Of a stretch of 42,363 bases of DNA, positions 23,678 to 31,621 are shown in pieces. Position 1 is the first letter of the stretch. Every line of letters begins with the position of its first letter. The stretch is from a virus: positions 1-42,363 of the IMG/VR virus record IMGVR_UViG_3300013286_000021, one strand, 5' to 3'. Under the pieces are notes generated by a model, which did no database searches, was not told where the DNA came from, and saw only the letters and a program-made list of their open reading frames with translations. A program made the position numbers and the translations under genes.

Positions 23678-24153
23678 TAACTTGCCCCGCACTTCGGCAA
23701 TGCAACATCTGCAAAGAACATAGGCCGCAGACTGACTTCTACAGGGTCAAGCGAGCTAGTAAAGACATCTTTGGCGTTCCTCGCATTTCACGCTGCCGCC
23801 AGTGCGAAATGCAGAAATACATGGAGCTAGATCCACGGCAGAAAATGGTTTACGCAGCTCGCAACCGTGCTCGCATAGGCGGATTGGAATGCACCATCAC
23901 CAAGAACGACATTGTGATTCCCGAGACGTGTCCGGTGTTGGGAATCCCCTTGGTTGCTCGCATTGGTGCTGGTAGGTCAAACCGCGATCATGTGGAGAAC
24001 TCGCCCAGCTTGGATCGCATCGACAACAGCAAGGGCTACGTTCCAAACAACATTGCCGTGATTTCTATGCGGGCCAACATGATCAAGAACAATGCCACGC
24101 TTGCTGAACTGAAGGCCATCGTGGCCTACATAGAGGCGAGCCAGGCAGACTAG
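23671..24153 (+). CDS. Free-standing HNH-type endonuclease
   Basis: Taking ATG 23671 as start gives 160 residues and a seven-base overlap with the fibre stop; an open frame to 23629 also exists. The N-terminal zinc ribbon is CNICKEHRPQTDFY with CRQCEMQKY. The C-terminal region has CPVLGIPLV, then PSLDRIDNSKGYVPNNIAVI and MRANMIKNNATLAEL. The Cys...DRIDxxxGYxxxN order is a phage HNH/endonuclease-VII-like pattern common in free-standing homing endonucleases. The codon choice is more GC-rich than the neighbouring fibre genes, consistent with recent arrival. It is at the end of the fibre cluster. Confidence 0.75.
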   Translation: MVITCPALRQCNICKEHRPQTDFYRVKRASKDIFGVPRISRCRQCEMQKYMELDPRQKMVYAARNRARIGGLECTITKNDIVIPETCPVLGIPLVARIGAGRSNRDHVENSPSLDRIDNSKGYVPNNIAVISMRANMIKNNATLAELKAIVAYIEASQAD

Positions 24154-24513
24154 TCCTACTCCCTACTTACTTGGAGCCAAGGCGATAAGTCAACGCCACT
24201 AGTGTTCACTAACGCGGACAGTAATCTGCGTATTGTTCAACTTGGTGAACATAATATTTTTGCGCACTAAGGATCTAGTAGGCATATTTTTTACCAATCA
24301 AGTTTGTTTTTGAGCAATGACAGCAGCCAACGCCTCTTGCTATTGCTTTAAATGTAGGGAGCAAATTGGCTGGCTAGGGAAACCGCTCAAAACAGTCCTT
24401 TCTGGCGGGCACAAATACGTGCTGAATCGATTAAAGATGCCATCAAATAAACGGCTTGCACTTGAAAACTGCCGACAAACCCCCTATAATATGAGGGCAT
24501 TCATTGCTATATC
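24154..24513. other. Gap with promoter and doubtful small ORF
   Basis: Between the HNH gene and the coiled-coil protein at 24514 lie 360 bases with no confident gene. The last part contains a sigma-70 type promoter (24462-24490) and a doubtful 66-codon ORF. From 24154 to 24310 I see only AT-rich sequence. Confidence 0.6.
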
Positions 24514-24517
24514 ATGA
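24317..24517 (+). CDS. Doubtful small Cys-containing ORF
   Basis: A 66-residue open frame with an early CYCFKC cluster and a basic middle (LNRLKMPSNKRLALENC). Its stop overlaps the next start as ATGA, which favours translation. Against it, a good promoter lies inside its 3' part and no protein family is recognisable. The single CxxC pair is too little for a zinc ribbon. Confidence 0.3.
   Translation: MTAANASCYCFKCREQIGWLGKPLKTVLSGGHKYVLNRLKMPSNKRLALENCRQTPYNMRAFIAIS
24462..24490 (+). promoter_or_regulatory. Sigma-70 type promoter before coiled-coil/peptidase unit
   Basis: TTGAAA (24462-24467), a 17-nt spacer and TATAAT (24485-24490). Spacing is ideal and the -10 box is perfect. It would start transcription about 24497, leaving a short leader before the ATG at 24514. 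Confidence 0.7.
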
Positions 24518-24705
24518 CCGCCATTGACGCCAAAGTTGACTCCCTGATGGCCAACCTCCAGGAAAAAATCAACACCTACAACGAAACTGTTGTTGCTTTG
24601 GAAAAAACCAAAGAAGAAATTATCTCACTACAAGGCGCCATCAATGCGCTTAAAGAATTTAAATCTGTAGACGTCCCCCCCGTACTCACCGGTACTTCGA
24701 CCTGA
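24514..24705 (+). CDS. Small coiled-coil protein
   Basis: This protein of 63 residues is mostly one amphipathic helix (VDSLMANLQEKINTYNETVV, then EEIISLQGAINALKEF) followed by a short Pro/Val/Thr tail. The pattern resembles the 67-residue protein at 25547, sharing an LExxxxE...LQGAxxx(I/L) stretch, so the two may be paralogues. It is the first gene after a good promoter and lies just upstream of the peptidase. Small coiled-coil proteins in this context may be virion accessory or lysis-associated, but nothing proves either. Confidence 0.7.
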   Translation: MTAIDAKVDSLMANLQEKINTYNETVVALEKTKEEIISLQGAINALKEFKSVDVPPVLTGTST

Positions 24706-24721
24706 GTTTTAGGACACTTAA

Positions 24722-25513
24722 TTGGCCACAATCAAAGCAAAGGTCTGGACGGTTTTCAAAAAAGAACCAAAACCGGCAGACCTTTTGCCTTCTAGCATGA
24801 AGGCGGTAGTCATCAGTAACCGGGAATGGAAAAACTGTCAAATCCTTGACAAGAAAAACAACCACACTTTGGTCAAGCTCCCATTAACCCTAGGGGAGTG
24901 GTGGGTACAAGATGATTATTGGTGGGGTTTAGATGGCCGCCCCACACCATCAAAAGAACTTGCTGTCACAACAGAAGTCGGGCGGTTGCATCTACATGTA
25001 CCTTATTATCAGCAAAAAACAATTGAGGAAGGGGGTTATAGAAGTTCCCTCTACCTATCTTGCGCTTGTGTCGCCATGTACTTGCGACGTGAAGCGTTCT
25101 TAAATCCAGAAGAATATTACGACCGCGTACAAGAATTTGGTGGGCACGAATCCCCCTACGCTAACGTTGACTTGCTACGTAGTGTGGGGATCAAGGCAAC
25201 TTATTACAAGAACGGTGTCCAGGCAGATTTTAAAAGGGCAATTGATCGTTGTTCTCCTATTGTTTGCTGCGTATTAAATGAAGGACGCATGCGAGAGGTA
25301 TGTGGTGAAGGGCATTGGATTACCGTCGTGGGGTACGATGAAAATAAACGGCGTTATATCGTCAATGATCCCCTCGGAAGATTTTTTCATAAAGATGGCG
25401 TATATGAACACACCAATGGTGAAGCCGTAGAGTATTCAGATATCTTCTTTCGCTATAGATGGACTGCAGAAGGATGGGCAACAGGGTGGTATATCGTTTT
25501 TGAAGGCTGGTAA
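24722..25513 (+). CDS. C39-like cysteine peptidase
   Basis: This protein of 263 residues starts at TTG, 16 nt after the preceding stop. The last 175 residues match the C39-like peptidase fold: HVPYYQQKTIEEGGYRSS with a catalytic Cys in SCACVAMYL (C114 or C116), His198 in EGHWITVVGYDE and Asp216 in YIVNDP. The first 85 residues are a separate Trp-rich region (GEWWVQDDYWWGLDG). Enzymes of this type cut peptide bonds; in phages a virion maturation or cell-wall role is possible. No signal peptide or bacteriocin partner is visible. It is bracketed by two small coiled-coil genes. Substrate unknown. Confidence 0.75.
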   Translation: MATIKAKVWTVFKKEPKPADLLPSSMKAVVISNREWKNCQILDKKNNHTLVKLPLTLGEWWVQDDYWWGLDGRPTPSKELAVTTEVGRLHLHVPYYQQKTIEEGGYRSSLYLSCACVAMYLRREAFLNPEEYYDRVQEFGGHESPYANVDLLRSVGIKATYYKNGVQADFKRAIDRCSPIVCCVLNEGRMREVCGEGHWITVVGYDENKRRYIVNDPLGRFFHKDGVYEHTNGEAVEYSDIFFRYRWTAEGWATGWYIVFEGW

Positions 25514-25546
25514 CCGTGTTAATATTAAGCCAGTTCTTAGGTTTTT

Positions 25547-25750
25547 ATGGAATCCTTCATCGACGATCTTGCTTCCGGGCTGAAAGCACAGCTGGAAGCA
25601 CTGGAACAAGAAATCCGAATGGCGGAAACGCAACTAATTAGCAAAAAAGAAGGATTCCTAAAGGTACAAGGTGCCTTGGAACTCATCGGAATCATCAAAC
25701 AAAAGCAAAATCAACAAGAAAGCGAAAACCTTCTAGCAAGTATTGAATAA
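25547..25750 (+). CDS. Small coiled-coil protein, likely paralogue of 24514 gene
   Basis: This protein of 67 residues is almost entirely helix, with heptads AQLEALEQEIRMAETQLISK followed by KEGFLKVQGALELIGIIKQK. The QGALELI segment and spacing recall QGAINAL in the protein at 24514. The start is 33 nt after the peptidase gene. No membrane segment. Function unknown. Confidence 0.65.
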   Translation: MESFIDDLASGLKAQLEALEQEIRMAETQLISKKEGFLKVQGALELIGIIKQKQNQQESENLLASIE

Positions 25751-25784
25751 TATTAAATAATACACCCCCATCCGGGGTACGGTC

Positions 25785-25799
25785 ACTCAATATTTGAGT
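25785..25799. promoter_or_regulatory. Palindrome before the HNH gene
   Basis: ACTCAATATTTGAGT is a perfect 6-bp inverted repeat around TAT, 65 nt before the HNH start. The half-site ACTCA also makes the inverted repeat at 4887-4900 in reversed order. It could be an operator; the match of half-sites may be chance. Confidence 0.3.
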
Positions 25800-25863
25800 A
25801 CAAACGTAGGGCCTGCGACAGGTTTATGCACCGTAACTTGTGTTTAGAGTTTTCGGCTCTCTT

Positions 25864-26280
25864 ATGTTCAATACAGCACACGATTACCTCGCTAATCTTG
25901 TTGTTTTAAGCCCAAAACTTGCCCGCAAACGTTTTAGGCAGCACATTTTTGAGTCTTGGGGTTGGAAATGTGCGTATTGTGACTGTGATTTGAACGAAAA
26001 TACAGCCACCATTGATCACATCCGTCCACGCCACAAAGGAGGTAAGAGTACCAAAGCCAACATGGCAGCATCTTGCGTAAAATGCAACTTCCAGAAGGCA
26101 TCTCGTCCGGTTTTTGATTACTACAACGAAACCCACCCACACTATTCAGAGCAAAGAGCTAGTAAAATAAAGATGTGGGTTGAACAGCAACCAGTTCAAC
26201 TACATTTAACTTCACTATCTACGGAACACGCGGTTCCTTATTTGGATCATGATAGCTACCTATGCTGGACAGCCAGTTAA
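25864..26280 (+). CDS. HNH endonuclease (free-standing)
   Basis: With ATG 25864 the protein has 138 residues; an upstream GTG (25840) is possible. It has the canonical HNH core: KCAYCDCDLNENTATIDHI, then RPRHKGG, the Asn-rich loop KANMAASCVKCNFQKASR. The Cys pairs (CAYC and CVKC) bind structural zinc, and DH within TIDHI gives the catalytic His. It is the common bacterial/phage HNH type that often has homing activity. Its 3' end overlaps the next small gene by 32 nt. Confidence 0.85.
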   Translation: MFNTAHDYLANLVVLSPKLARKRFRQHIFESWGWKCAYCDCDLNENTATIDHIRPRHKGGKSTKANMAASCVKCNFQKASRPVFDYYNETHPHYSEQRASKIKMWVEQQPVQLHLTSLSTEHAVPYLDHDSYLCWTAS

Positions 26281-26503
26281 ACCCCAGCAAGGCAGCGCGG
26301 CACCAGCACCTGGGCAAACCCTGGCGCCACAACAACCGCAATCAAATCCGGCGCAATTTGCGCAAAACTATGCGGCAATTTTGCAAAATACAATAAATCA
26401 ACACAAACAATATCGAGTTGCGTCTGAGTGGGATCACCTGAACAACGGTGCAGAAAGCATGGCCCTGAATGCCCCTGCACAAGCTGCTAACTACAACAGT
26501 TGA
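26249..26503 (+). CDS. Small Gln/Pro/Ala-rich protein
   Basis: This protein of 84 residues has a disordered Gln/Pro/Ala N-terminus (PVKPQQGSAAPAPG, APQQPQSNPAQ) and a helical C-terminal half (FAQNYAAILQNTINQHKQY). It overlaps the HNH gene's last 32 bases, and the next gene starts three bases after its stop. A similar NPxxFAxxYAxxL segment occurs in the transglycosylase (DPVTFANSYAARLGDVL, residues about 176-192), suggesting a shared short virion motif. Function unknown. Confidence 0.55.
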   Translation: MIATYAGQPVKPQQGSAAPAPGQTLAPQQPQSNPAQFAQNYAAILQNTINQHKQYRVASEWDHLNNGAESMALNAPAQAANYNS

Positions 26504-26505
26504 TC

Positions 26506-26793
26506 ATGGCTGACCACGCTAAGGCAAAACGGCTTGCAAAGGCTCACCTCAAGTGCAACTGCCCAAAACGCACCCCAAATCATCCGACCAAAAGCCATGT
26601 GGTGAAAGCTTGCGAAAATGGTAAAGAAAAAATTATTCATTTTGGCCAACAAGGGGTAAAAGGTTCCCCTCATAAGGAAGGAGAATCAGAATCCTATCGG
26701 AAAAGGCGTGAAAGTTTTCAAGCACGTCACGCAGAGAACATAAAAAAGGGTAAGATGTCTGCCGCCTACTGGGCCAATAAGGTAAAATGGTGA
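26506..26793 (+). CDS. Conserved small basic protein (KSHVVKACENGK family)
   Basis: This protein of 95 residues, starting at ATG 26506, has HLKCNCPKRTPNHPTKSHVV, then KACENGKEKIIHFGQQG, a spacer, and KMSAAYWANKVKW at the end. I recognise this as a small protein found in many cyanophages and other aquatic phages, with the same TKSHVVKxxxxGxExxIRFGxQG core; it is listed as a domain of unknown function. The core has two Cys and several His, so a small zinc site is possible. It lies between the Pro/Gln-rich protein and the Dps-like gene. Confidence 0.75.
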   Translation: MADHAKAKRLAKAHLKCNCPKRTPNHPTKSHVVKACENGKEKIIHFGQQGVKGSPHKEGESESYRKRRESFQARHAENIKKGKMSAAYWANKVKW

Positions 26794-26810
26794 TACTGGA
26801 GAGATTCTAG

Positions 26811-27275
26811 ATGGTTAAACCAACCGACAAAAAAGATTCTTGCTACCGTGATCTTGTCCAAACATTGCGGGACAGCACCTACGTATATCACCAAACCACC
26901 ATCGTTCATTGGAATTTGATGGGAGGTAAGTTTTATTCAATTCACAAATTGACCCAGATGATTTATGAAGAAATGCAAGAAGGTATTGATACCATTGCTG
27001 AGCATATACGATCTTTGGACATTAGCGCCCCTAGATCGGTAGAAGATTTGACCTTCTCCTCGTTTCCTAAGTTCACTGAAGATTGCTTTGCGCAAGATAA
27101 ATTGATTGAACAGCTGGCGGCAAACCACGATAAACTTGCTATCAATTTTGAAGCCTTGGCGGCAGCTGCAGATAAAATCAACGATCAATTGACCTTAGAC
27201 TTAGCCGTAGAACGTGGAAGGGCGCATAAAAAATTCCAATGGCTACTGAAAAGTACGTTAAAGTACAAAGAGTAA
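26811..27275 (+). CDS. Dps/ferritin-like iron-binding protein
   Basis: This protein of 154 residues is a match for Dps in length and motifs: VHWNLMGGKFYSIHKL, then EEMQEGIDTIAEHIRSL. The ferroxidase ligands are all present with the exact family spacing: His33, His45 (12 apart), Asp60 (15 on) and Glu64 (4 on). Dps forms a 12-subunit shell that oxidises and stores iron using peroxide and can protect DNA. A ribosome site (GGAGAG) precedes the ATG. It sits in a group of small late genes, so it could be made in the host or packed in the virion. Compared with bacterial Dps the C-terminus is short and the lysine-rich N-tail is brief. The call is strong; the role is inference. Confidence 0.9.
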   Translation: MVKPTDKKDSCYRDLVQTLRDSTYVYHQTTIVHWNLMGGKFYSIHKLTQMIYEEMQEGIDTIAEHIRSLDISAPRSVEDLTFSSFPKFTEDCFAQDKLIEQLAANHDKLAINFEALAAAADKINDQLTLDLAVERGRAHKKFQWLLKSTLKYKE

Positions 27276-27291
27276 GTAAAGGCAAAGGTAA

Positions 27292-27636
27292 ATGAGCTTT
27301 TTTGAAAGCTATCAGCAAACAGTATTCTTTAATTTCCCTGTTCTGACGGCACCTGGAACTACAGATGTTGTAGAGGTCTACACGCCAAACTACTTGTCTA
27401 CTCGCAACTACACATTAAACGTTACCGTTACCAATGTAAACACGAGCGTAGTTGTGCGCCTGGACGGTACAATGGATGGGACAAATTTTGGCGCAATGAT
27501 TTCTAATTCCATTACAGTAAATGGTACTTATGCTTACAACGTAACAGGATTTCCTATGAAAAAATTGCGGGCCAATTTTTTTAGTGAAACTGGCGGCACC
27601 AATGCAAGCGTTCAATTCAGCATTGCCGCTAACTGA
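27292..27636 (+). CDS. Small beta-rich virion protein
   Basis: This protein of 114 residues is uncharged and beta-rich, with FESYQQTVFFNFPVLTAPG, YTLNVTVTNVNTSVVVRLDG and TGFPMKKLRANFFSETGG. The character (LTAPGTTDVVEVYT ... RLDGTxDGTNF ... N ... YxxNVTGFP) resembles small phage neck- or fibre-associated domains. It precedes a 983-residue fibre by 48 bases, suggesting it belongs to that appendage. Function unknown. Confidence 0.6.
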   Translation: MSFFESYQQTVFFNFPVLTAPGTTDVVEVYTPNYLSTRNYTLNVTVTNVNTSVVVRLDGTMDGTNFGAMISNSITVNGTYAYNVTGFPMKKLRANFFSETGGTNASVQFSIAAN

Positions 27637-27645
27637 TAGCATTGG

Positions 27646-27656
27646 TAGAATAAAAG
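27646..27656 (+). promoter_or_regulatory. TARAATAAA motif, possible late promoter
   Basis: TAGAATAAAAG lies 29 nt before the GTG at 27685. The sequence AATAAAAGCA is also shared with the site at 13670-13680. Confidence 0.35.
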
Positions 27657-27684
27657 CAATGTTCTAGCGTTCAGAGGTTTTGTA

Positions 27685-30636
27685 GTGCCGGACACATCTT
27701 TTGAGCATCTTTTTCCCGATAATCAGAATAGATTTTTCAACCCAGTCCCGATCATTGGGGGTGAAACGCTTACGGATCCTGTTGGCAAACTACGTGTTTC
27801 CACCCCACAATCACTGATTGATACGGACTTTGAGTACGGCACTCAGTCAACCAAGTGGGAAACGCTCAACTTATTGAATAATCGCCCCAGTGCATTTTAT
27901 GATGTAACTGCTCCTATCACATTTACAGATGTTACTGGTGCAGGTACTCGTGTTGTTACTGTAAGTGCTGCAGGATCTGGTAGCGGTGTCTTGGTTGTAG
28001 GCACACCGATTTTTGTTCAAAGTACCACTAGTGCTGCGGCCAATGGTTGGTTCCTTATTGATAGCGTTTCGGCGGGCACTAGTTTTACTTACACTGCAAA
28101 TGCTACGGTAGCTTCCGGTTCAATTTTTGATACCACTAAAACGTATATTTTTGCCGGTAATTTTTATACCAATGCGGGAATTCCTGTAGCTACGGGTAGT
28201 TCTGCTGCATTTGTGAATTCAGGAACAACGGTTACTTGTACTACAACCAATAGCCACGGCTTGACGGTTGGTGACGCCATTTTTGTAAGAGGTACCACGG
28301 CCACAACTAACCCCCCCAATGGGGCTTGGATTGTTCAAACTACCCCCACTAGCAATACATTTACATTTACTGTAATTAATACGCCTACCGGGGGAAATAT
28401 TACTGCTGCGGGTGGTGCTACCGGTACGCTATATCCACGTCCCTACGGTTCTGTTATTCACCGTTCTTTTGATGGTGGCGTTGCTTTTTCTGCCGGTTAT
28501 CCTTACTCTGGCAATCAAATCATTCGCCAAACTCGCCGTTATTTTCGTTATCAATCAGGTAAAGGCATTCAATTTAGCACCGGTACCTGCCTAAAGCCTG
28601 TTTTTAACGTTAACTCAATTACGTCCTCAGGTGCTACGGTAACCGTAAACCTTGCAACTCCTCATAATCTAAACGGGAACTTCAATAGTGGTCAAGGAAT
28701 TGCAGTTTCCGCTTCTGCTGGTGCAGCATTCACCAATAATGCCGATATCAACGGTGGCTTAACAATTACTTGTGTGACGACCAATGTACACGGGTTCTTG
28801 CTTGGCGATACTATTGTCGTCAAAGGCACTACTGCTACTACCAATCCTCCAAATGGAACTTGGATAATTTCAAAGATTATTAGCACCACGTCTTTCCAAT
28901 TCATTGCCACAGCCGTCCCAACTGGATCGATCACTGCTACAGCCGGTGCTACTTCCACCTTGTATGCTCAACCTGGTGGTCCTTATGTTACCGTTTCTAA
29001 TTGCACTCAATCTGCATATAACGGTACATTTTTGGTTCAGACAATCCCGTCAGATACTTCTTTCACTTATACAGCTGCTGCTACACCAAGTTCTTCCCCA
29101 GCTACGGGGTTCCCAATCACGGTATCTCCGCAAAGCTGGTATGGATCTAAAAGCAGAATTGGTCTTTTTGAAGAGCAGAATGGTTTCTTCTTTGAATTTG
29201 ATGGTCAAACCTTATATGTTGTAAAACGTAGTTCAGTTGCCCAACTTTCTGGTACCATTGCAGTCAATAATGGCAGTGTTTCCGTAACAGGCACCGGAAC
29301 AACATTTAGTAGCCAGCTTAGCCCTGGGGATTATATTGTTATTCGTGGAATCACCTGCTTAGTTCAATCTATTGTTAGCAATACATCTATTATTATTTAC
29401 CCCGAATATCGTGGTACAAATGTCAGCAATTGCGTAGCAAGTAAGCGTATTGAGGAAAAGTATCCACAATCCATCTGGAACATGGATCGTTGCGATGGTT
29501 CAGGCGCCAGTGGTTTTGTCCTTGACCTAACCAAAATGCAAATGCTGTATATTGATTTTGCGTGGTATGGCGCAGGTGCAATCCGCTTCGGTTTTAAAAA
29601 TCAAAACGGCGAGATTATTTACTGCCACCGTATTCCCAATAGTAACCGTAATACGGAAGCCTACATGCGTTCCGGCAACATTCCCGCACGTTATGAAGCT
29701 AACTTTTTAACTACGTTGACCACCTTGGCAAGTACCTTATCAAGCAGCGCGGTTGATGTTATTACTGTTGCAAGCACCGCGGGATTTCCTCGATCTGGCT
29801 TTATTAGCGTAACGGCTTCAGGCAATACTGGTGCGGTAATTGAATATATTCAATACAACAGTAAAACTGAAACAACGTTCACGGGTTTAACTCGCGGTGT
29901 TACTAATTTGGTTGGGCCAGGGGGATTGACTGCTGGTGGTGGGGGGACGGCGCAGACTTTTACTTACAGTGCAACTGCCCCTATCTCAATTGCATTATTC
30001 TCTGCACAGTTCTCTAGTACGCTATCCCACTGGGGTTCTGCAGTCATCATGGATGGCCGTTATGACGATGATAAGGGCTTCGTTTTCCAAGCAGGCATGA
30101 ATTCTGCCTTGTCAAATCTTGGCAATGGTTTAAGCGCGTTGGTGCTGGCTATCCGACTTGCCCCTAGTGTTGACTCAGGCTTGACGGGGATCCTTGGTGC
30201 ACGCGACCTGATCAATAGGATGCAGCTTACTTTGCGTCAGATGGATGTCTTGAGTACTGGTTCTGGGGCTTCATTCCGAATTGAATTGATTTTAAATGGA
30301 GCTATCACCGGTGCTACACCAAGCTTTGTTGCTGTTGGTGGTTCTAGTCTCTCCCAAACTTATTTCAATACCAATGCAGGGGTTAGCGTATCCGGTGGCG
30401 AAAGTATTTTCTCCTTCTTTACTTATTCACCAGGAGTTACACAACAAGACCTCACATTGGTTCGGGATTTAGGCAACAGTATTCTTGGTGGGGGTACTTC
30501 ATTAAGCATCCCAACAAGTTCTTTAAATCTTTACCCTGACGGACCGGATGTTGTTTACGTCAAGGTAACAAATGTGGGGTCTGTTGCCACCAATAGCATT
30601 AGCTGTCGCCTTTCTTGGACAGAAGCACAAGCCTAA
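27685..30636 (+). CDS. Large tail fibre or spike, HGL-type modules
   Basis: This protein of 983 residues starts at GTG after an AGAGG site. The N-terminus (residues 1-70) is FEHLFPDNQNRFFNPVPIIG, followed by DFEYGTQSTKWETLNL. The middle holds HGL-type beta modules; two are near-copies (VRGTTATTNPPNGAWIV at about residue 202 and VKGTTATTNPPNGTWII at about 379), and others are partial (ATPHNL). From about 500 comes an enzyme-like or capsid-like part: RIGLFEEQNGFFFEFDGQTL, YPQSIWNMDRCDGSGASGFV, LYIDFAWYGAGAIRFGF and YMRSGNIPARYE. This last set is known to me from large phage tail proteins. The gene abuts a minus-strand gene tail-to-tail with no spacer. Confidence 0.75.
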   Translation: MPDTSFEHLFPDNQNRFFNPVPIIGGETLTDPVGKLRVSTPQSLIDTDFEYGTQSTKWETLNLLNNRPSAFYDVTAPITFTDVTGAGTRVVTVSAAGSGSGVLVVGTPIFVQSTTSAAANGWFLIDSVSAGTSFTYTANATVASGSIFDTTKTYIFAGNFYTNAGIPVATGSSAAFVNSGTTVTCTTTNSHGLTVGDAIFVRGTTATTNPPNGAWIVQTTPTSNTFTFTVINTPTGGNITAAGGATGTLYPRPYGSVIHRSFDGGVAFSAGYPYSGNQIIRQTRRYFRYQSGKGIQFSTGTCLKPVFNVNSITSSGATVTVNLATPHNLNGNFNSGQGIAVSASAGAAFTNNADINGGLTITCVTTNVHGFLLGDTIVVKGTTATTNPPNGTWIISKIISTTSFQFIATAVPTGSITATAGATSTLYAQPGGPYVTVSNCTQSAYNGTFLVQTIPSDTSFTYTAAATPSSSPATGFPITVSPQSWYGSKSRIGLFEEQNGFFFEFDGQTLYVVKRSSVAQLSGTIAVNNGSVSVTGTGTTFSSQLSPGDYIVIRGITCLVQSIVSNTSIIIYPEYRGTNVSNCVASKRIEEKYPQSIWNMDRCDGSGASGFVLDLTKMQMLYIDFAWYGAGAIRFGFKNQNGEIIYCHRIPNSNRNTEAYMRSGNIPARYEANFLTTLTTLASTLSSSAVDVITVASTAGFPRSGFISVTASGNTGAVIEYIQYNSKTETTFTGLTRGVTNLVGPGGLTAGGGGTAQTFTYSATAPISIALFSAQFSSTLSHWGSAVIMDGRYDDDKGFVFQAGMNSALSNLGNGLSALVLAIRLAPSVDSGLTGILGARDLINRMQLTLRQMDVLSTGSGASFRIELILNGAITGATPSFVAVGGSSLSQTYFNTNAGVSVSGGESIFSFFTYSPGVTQQDLTLVRDLGNSILGGGTSLSIPTSSLNLYPDGPDVVYVKVTNVGSVATNSISCRLSWTEAQA

Positions 30637-31434
30637 TCAAATAAGGGGCCAACTTCTCCACCATTTGGTAATTATGTACTTGTCTCCTTTTATTGGAGGC
30701 AAGGCTTCATGCAGGGTCTTAGGGTTAACCCTGCCGTTGCGATATAAGTTGCACCAAAATACAACGGTCCCCTCTTTCGGTTTAAATTTACAATTTAAAT
30801 GCTTAAAATAAGTTTCGCCACCCTCTTCTACATCGTTTAAATAAATCATTGTTGTCCAGGTTCGTTGGCCCATCCATTCCGTGTAAGTTTTCAATTCGGC
30901 TGTACCGGGGTGAAAATAATCATTGTGTTCCTTGTAATATTCTCCTGGTTTATATTTTTGTCCTTGAATTGCTTCCCCCAAGAACAAATCCAAATCAAGC
31001 AAATTGCGCAATTTGTTATTTACATCGTTGATGACGGGGTGTTTGAGCTGTAAAAGGCTGGCGGTGCTGCTTGTCCGATAATTGCCAATCAACCCACTGT
31101 CGTCGGGGTCCGCTACAGTTGATCTCCTCTTTTCTTGTTCAATAAGCTCTATTAGATCTTTGCACTCTTTTGGGGTCAAAAAGTTATCGAGGGAGTAGAG
31201 TTTGGTCCTGGAGCCCAGCGGAGAGTGATTGACAGAACCATTAGGAATAGGGCGATTATATAAGTATTCATAATCAATTACATCGGGTTCTTCCTTGAAT
31301 GCCATCGACTTTATCAGCATTGGAATCTCGGCTTTTTCTGCATTGTGTTCTTCCAAGAAGCGTATGACTTGCTTTTTGCTCACCCCAGAGCAGGCGCTGG
31401 CAATGGCGTGACCAAGAAGAAATTCAATATCCAT
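30637..31434 (-). CDS. 2-oxoglutarate/Fe(II) oxygenase, P4H-type
   Basis: This protein of 265 residues has the prolyl-4-hydroxylase-like core in its C-terminal half. It shows GQKYKPGEYYKEHNDYFHPG (His170 and Asp172 as HxD), WTTMIYLNDVEEGGETYF, and KTLHEALPP (His242) with Lys252 in DKYIITKW as the 2-oxoglutarate anchor. All Fe(II) and cosubstrate ligands are present. N-terminal residues 1-65 are a separate helical region; SLDNFLTPKECKDLIELIEQ (residues 81-100) begins the catalytic part. Such enzymes are common in cyanophages; the substrate (protein proline, nucleic acid or small molecule) cannot be told. Its stop abuts the fibre gene, and it is divergent to the following small genes. Confidence 0.9.
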   Translation of the reverse strand: MDIEFLLGHAIASACSGVSKKQVIRFLEEHNAEKAEIPMLIKSMAFKEEPDVIDYEYLYNRPIPNGSVNHSPLGSRTKLYSLDNFLTPKECKDLIELIEQEKRRSTVADPDDSGLIGNYRTSSTASLLQLKHPVINDVNNKLRNLLDLDLFLGEAIQGQKYKPGEYYKEHNDYFHPGTAELKTYTEWMGQRTWTTMIYLNDVEEGGETYFKHLNCKFKPKEGTVVFWCNLYRNGRVNPKTLHEALPPIKGDKYIITKWWRSWPLI

Positions 31435-31489
31435 TTTGTAAGTTGTTGTTGGTTAAAATGTTACAGGATTAAGTAAGTAATGGCAAGTC

Positions 31490-31621
31490 ATGCCCCCTCT
31501 TTTGTTGGTAGCCTTTGTCTTTGCCGGCTCCTATCTGGTAAGCTTCCTCACCTTTAATTATCGTTCTAATCGGCATGAATCATCAAGATGGGAAAGCTTT
31601 TTTAAACCAGTACGTCACTGA
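31490..31621 (+). CDS. Small single-membrane-segment protein
   Basis: A 43-codon frame starting MPPLLLVAFVFAGSYLVSFL has one 18-20-residue hydrophobic segment, then a short basic-polar tail with HESSRWESFF. It overlaps the next gene's start by 47 nt. The ribosome site is poor (GTAAGTAATGGCAAGTC). Small proteins of this form can be holin- or spanin-like, but none of the family marks are present, so I give it low confidence. Confidence 0.35.
   Translation: MPPLLLVAFVFAGSYLVSFLTFNYRSNRHESSRWESFFKPVRH

Noticed and set aside
24456-24490. Promoter using TTGCAC as -35
   Set aside because: Its spacer would be 23 bases; the overlapping TTGAAA gives the correct 17.
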